Translations under genes and position numbers: made by a program | Part shown: one piece after another, positions 63,780 through 64,000 of the stretch | Layout of the letters: each line of letters begins with the position of its first letter | How positions within the stretch are numbered: position 1 is the stretch's first letter | Notes under the pieces: model-generated | Seen by the model: only the letters and a program-made list of their open reading frames with translations | The model's database searches: none | What the model was told of the DNA's origin: nothing | Source: Methylomonas sp. MK1 | GTDB taxonomy: Bacteria > Pseudomonadota > Gammaproteobacteria > Methylococcales > Methylomonadaceae | Direction: 5' to 3' | Length of the DNA stretch: 64,000 nt | Assembly: GCF_000365425.1 (NCBI RefSeq) | Contig: NZ_AQOV01000001.1 | Coordinates: 806,001-870,000 of the forward strand

Positions 63780-64000
63780 ATGCAAGCAGAAGTCATCGCC
63801 AGTCTGAGCAACATTCCCTTTCTCGCCGATTTGCCCGAGGAGGCTTTGGCGGCCTTGGCAGCAAGGGCCAAGGTCATTAAATTCCCGAAAAAGGCGATGA
63901 TTATCGCCGAGGGCGACCAGACCAGTTCTATGTATGTCATTTTGTCCGGCAAGGTGCGGGTGTTCGGCAGTAACGACAAAGACAAGGAAGTAACCTTATT
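63780..64000 (+). CDS. Cyclic nucleotide-binding (Crp-like) domain protein, partial
   Basis: The first 73 codons reach the right edge. IPFLADLPEEALAALAARAKVIKFPKKAMII followed by GDQTSSMYVILSGKVRVF is the opening of a cNMP-binding domain, with the typical glycine and leucine positions of the beta-barrel. Whether it is a Crp/Fnr regulator or another cNMP-domain protein lies outside the window. Confidence 0.8.
   Translation, partial: MQAEVIASLSNIPFLADLPEEALAALAARAKVIKFPKKAMIIAEGDQTSSMYVILSGKVRVFGSNDKDKEVTL

Noticed and set aside
1..64000. tRNA, rRNA or CRISPR array
   Set aside because: No cloverleaf-like tRNA, rRNA segment or regularly spaced repeat array was noticed; a computed scan would be decisive.

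Overview
The window reads as a chromosomal segment of a gammaproteobacterium, most likely a methanotroph of the Methylococcales (Methylomonas-like). This is inferred from the order rpsB-tsf-pyrH-frr-uppS-cdsA-dxr-rseP with divergent map-glnD, a PEP-CTERM protein, a periplasmic binding protein of the type linked to PQQ alcohol dehydrogenases, and a mixed CbiD/CbiG/CbiX cobalamin pathway. No rRNA, tRNA, CRISPR array or complete prophage was seen.

Region 1 (1-8630, minus strand) is a cobalamin operon. A promoter and a cobalamin riboswitch precede cbtB and cbtA (cobalt uptake), followed by cobB/cbiA, cbiF, cbiX, cbiC, cbiD, cobL (cbiE+cbiT), cbiL, a short cbiG, and a cobE-like gene cut by the window edge. 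Region 2 (about 8640-13850) looks like a small integrated element lying between the riboswitch promoter and mutS. It holds a membrane/zinc-ribbon protein, two tandem FlhD/FlhC-type activator pairs (the second FlhD fused to a DUF4325 STAS-like domain), an AlpA-like regulator and a tyrosine integrase with 16-bp inverted repeats at its start codon.

Region 3 (13940-20340, plus) carries mutS, a CHASE2 histidine kinase, a FecR-domain protein and an OmpA-like protein. Region 4 (20344-28690, minus) is the translation and envelope cluster rpsB to rseP, plus dsbC, with a leader and two hairpin terminators. Region 5 (28798-32204, plus) is map-glnD, convergent with a ubiquinone hydroxylase gene. Region 6 (33682-41005, plus) has a 1827-residue GltB-like glutamate synthase followed by a CysJ-like diflavin reductase. 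No gltD is in the window, so the reductase is a candidate electron donor.

Region 7 (41119-50869, mostly minus) holds hsp20 with a sigma-32-like promoter, two TPM proteins with lemA, a DUF938 methyltransferase, a FemAB/GNAT-like protein (plus strand), a DksA-like zinc finger, an EAL protein, uvrB and the PQQ-associated binding protein. Region 8 (51008-55079) has PilZ and MOSC proteins, a PEP-CTERM protein, a secreted tail-collar protein, a REP-like repeat pair and a FUN14 protein. Region 9 (55164-59535, minus) encodes a peptide-export system: two double-glycine precursor peptides, a cysteine-rich conserved protein, an HlyD adaptor and a C39-peptidase ABC exporter. Region 10 (60238-64000, plus) has a PAS-GGDEF-EAL protein and the start of a cyclic-nucleotide-binding protein.

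The observations most worth a second look are the tandem FlhDC/DUF4325-FlhD cassette, the GltB-like plus diflavin reductase pair, and the double-glycine peptide cluster.
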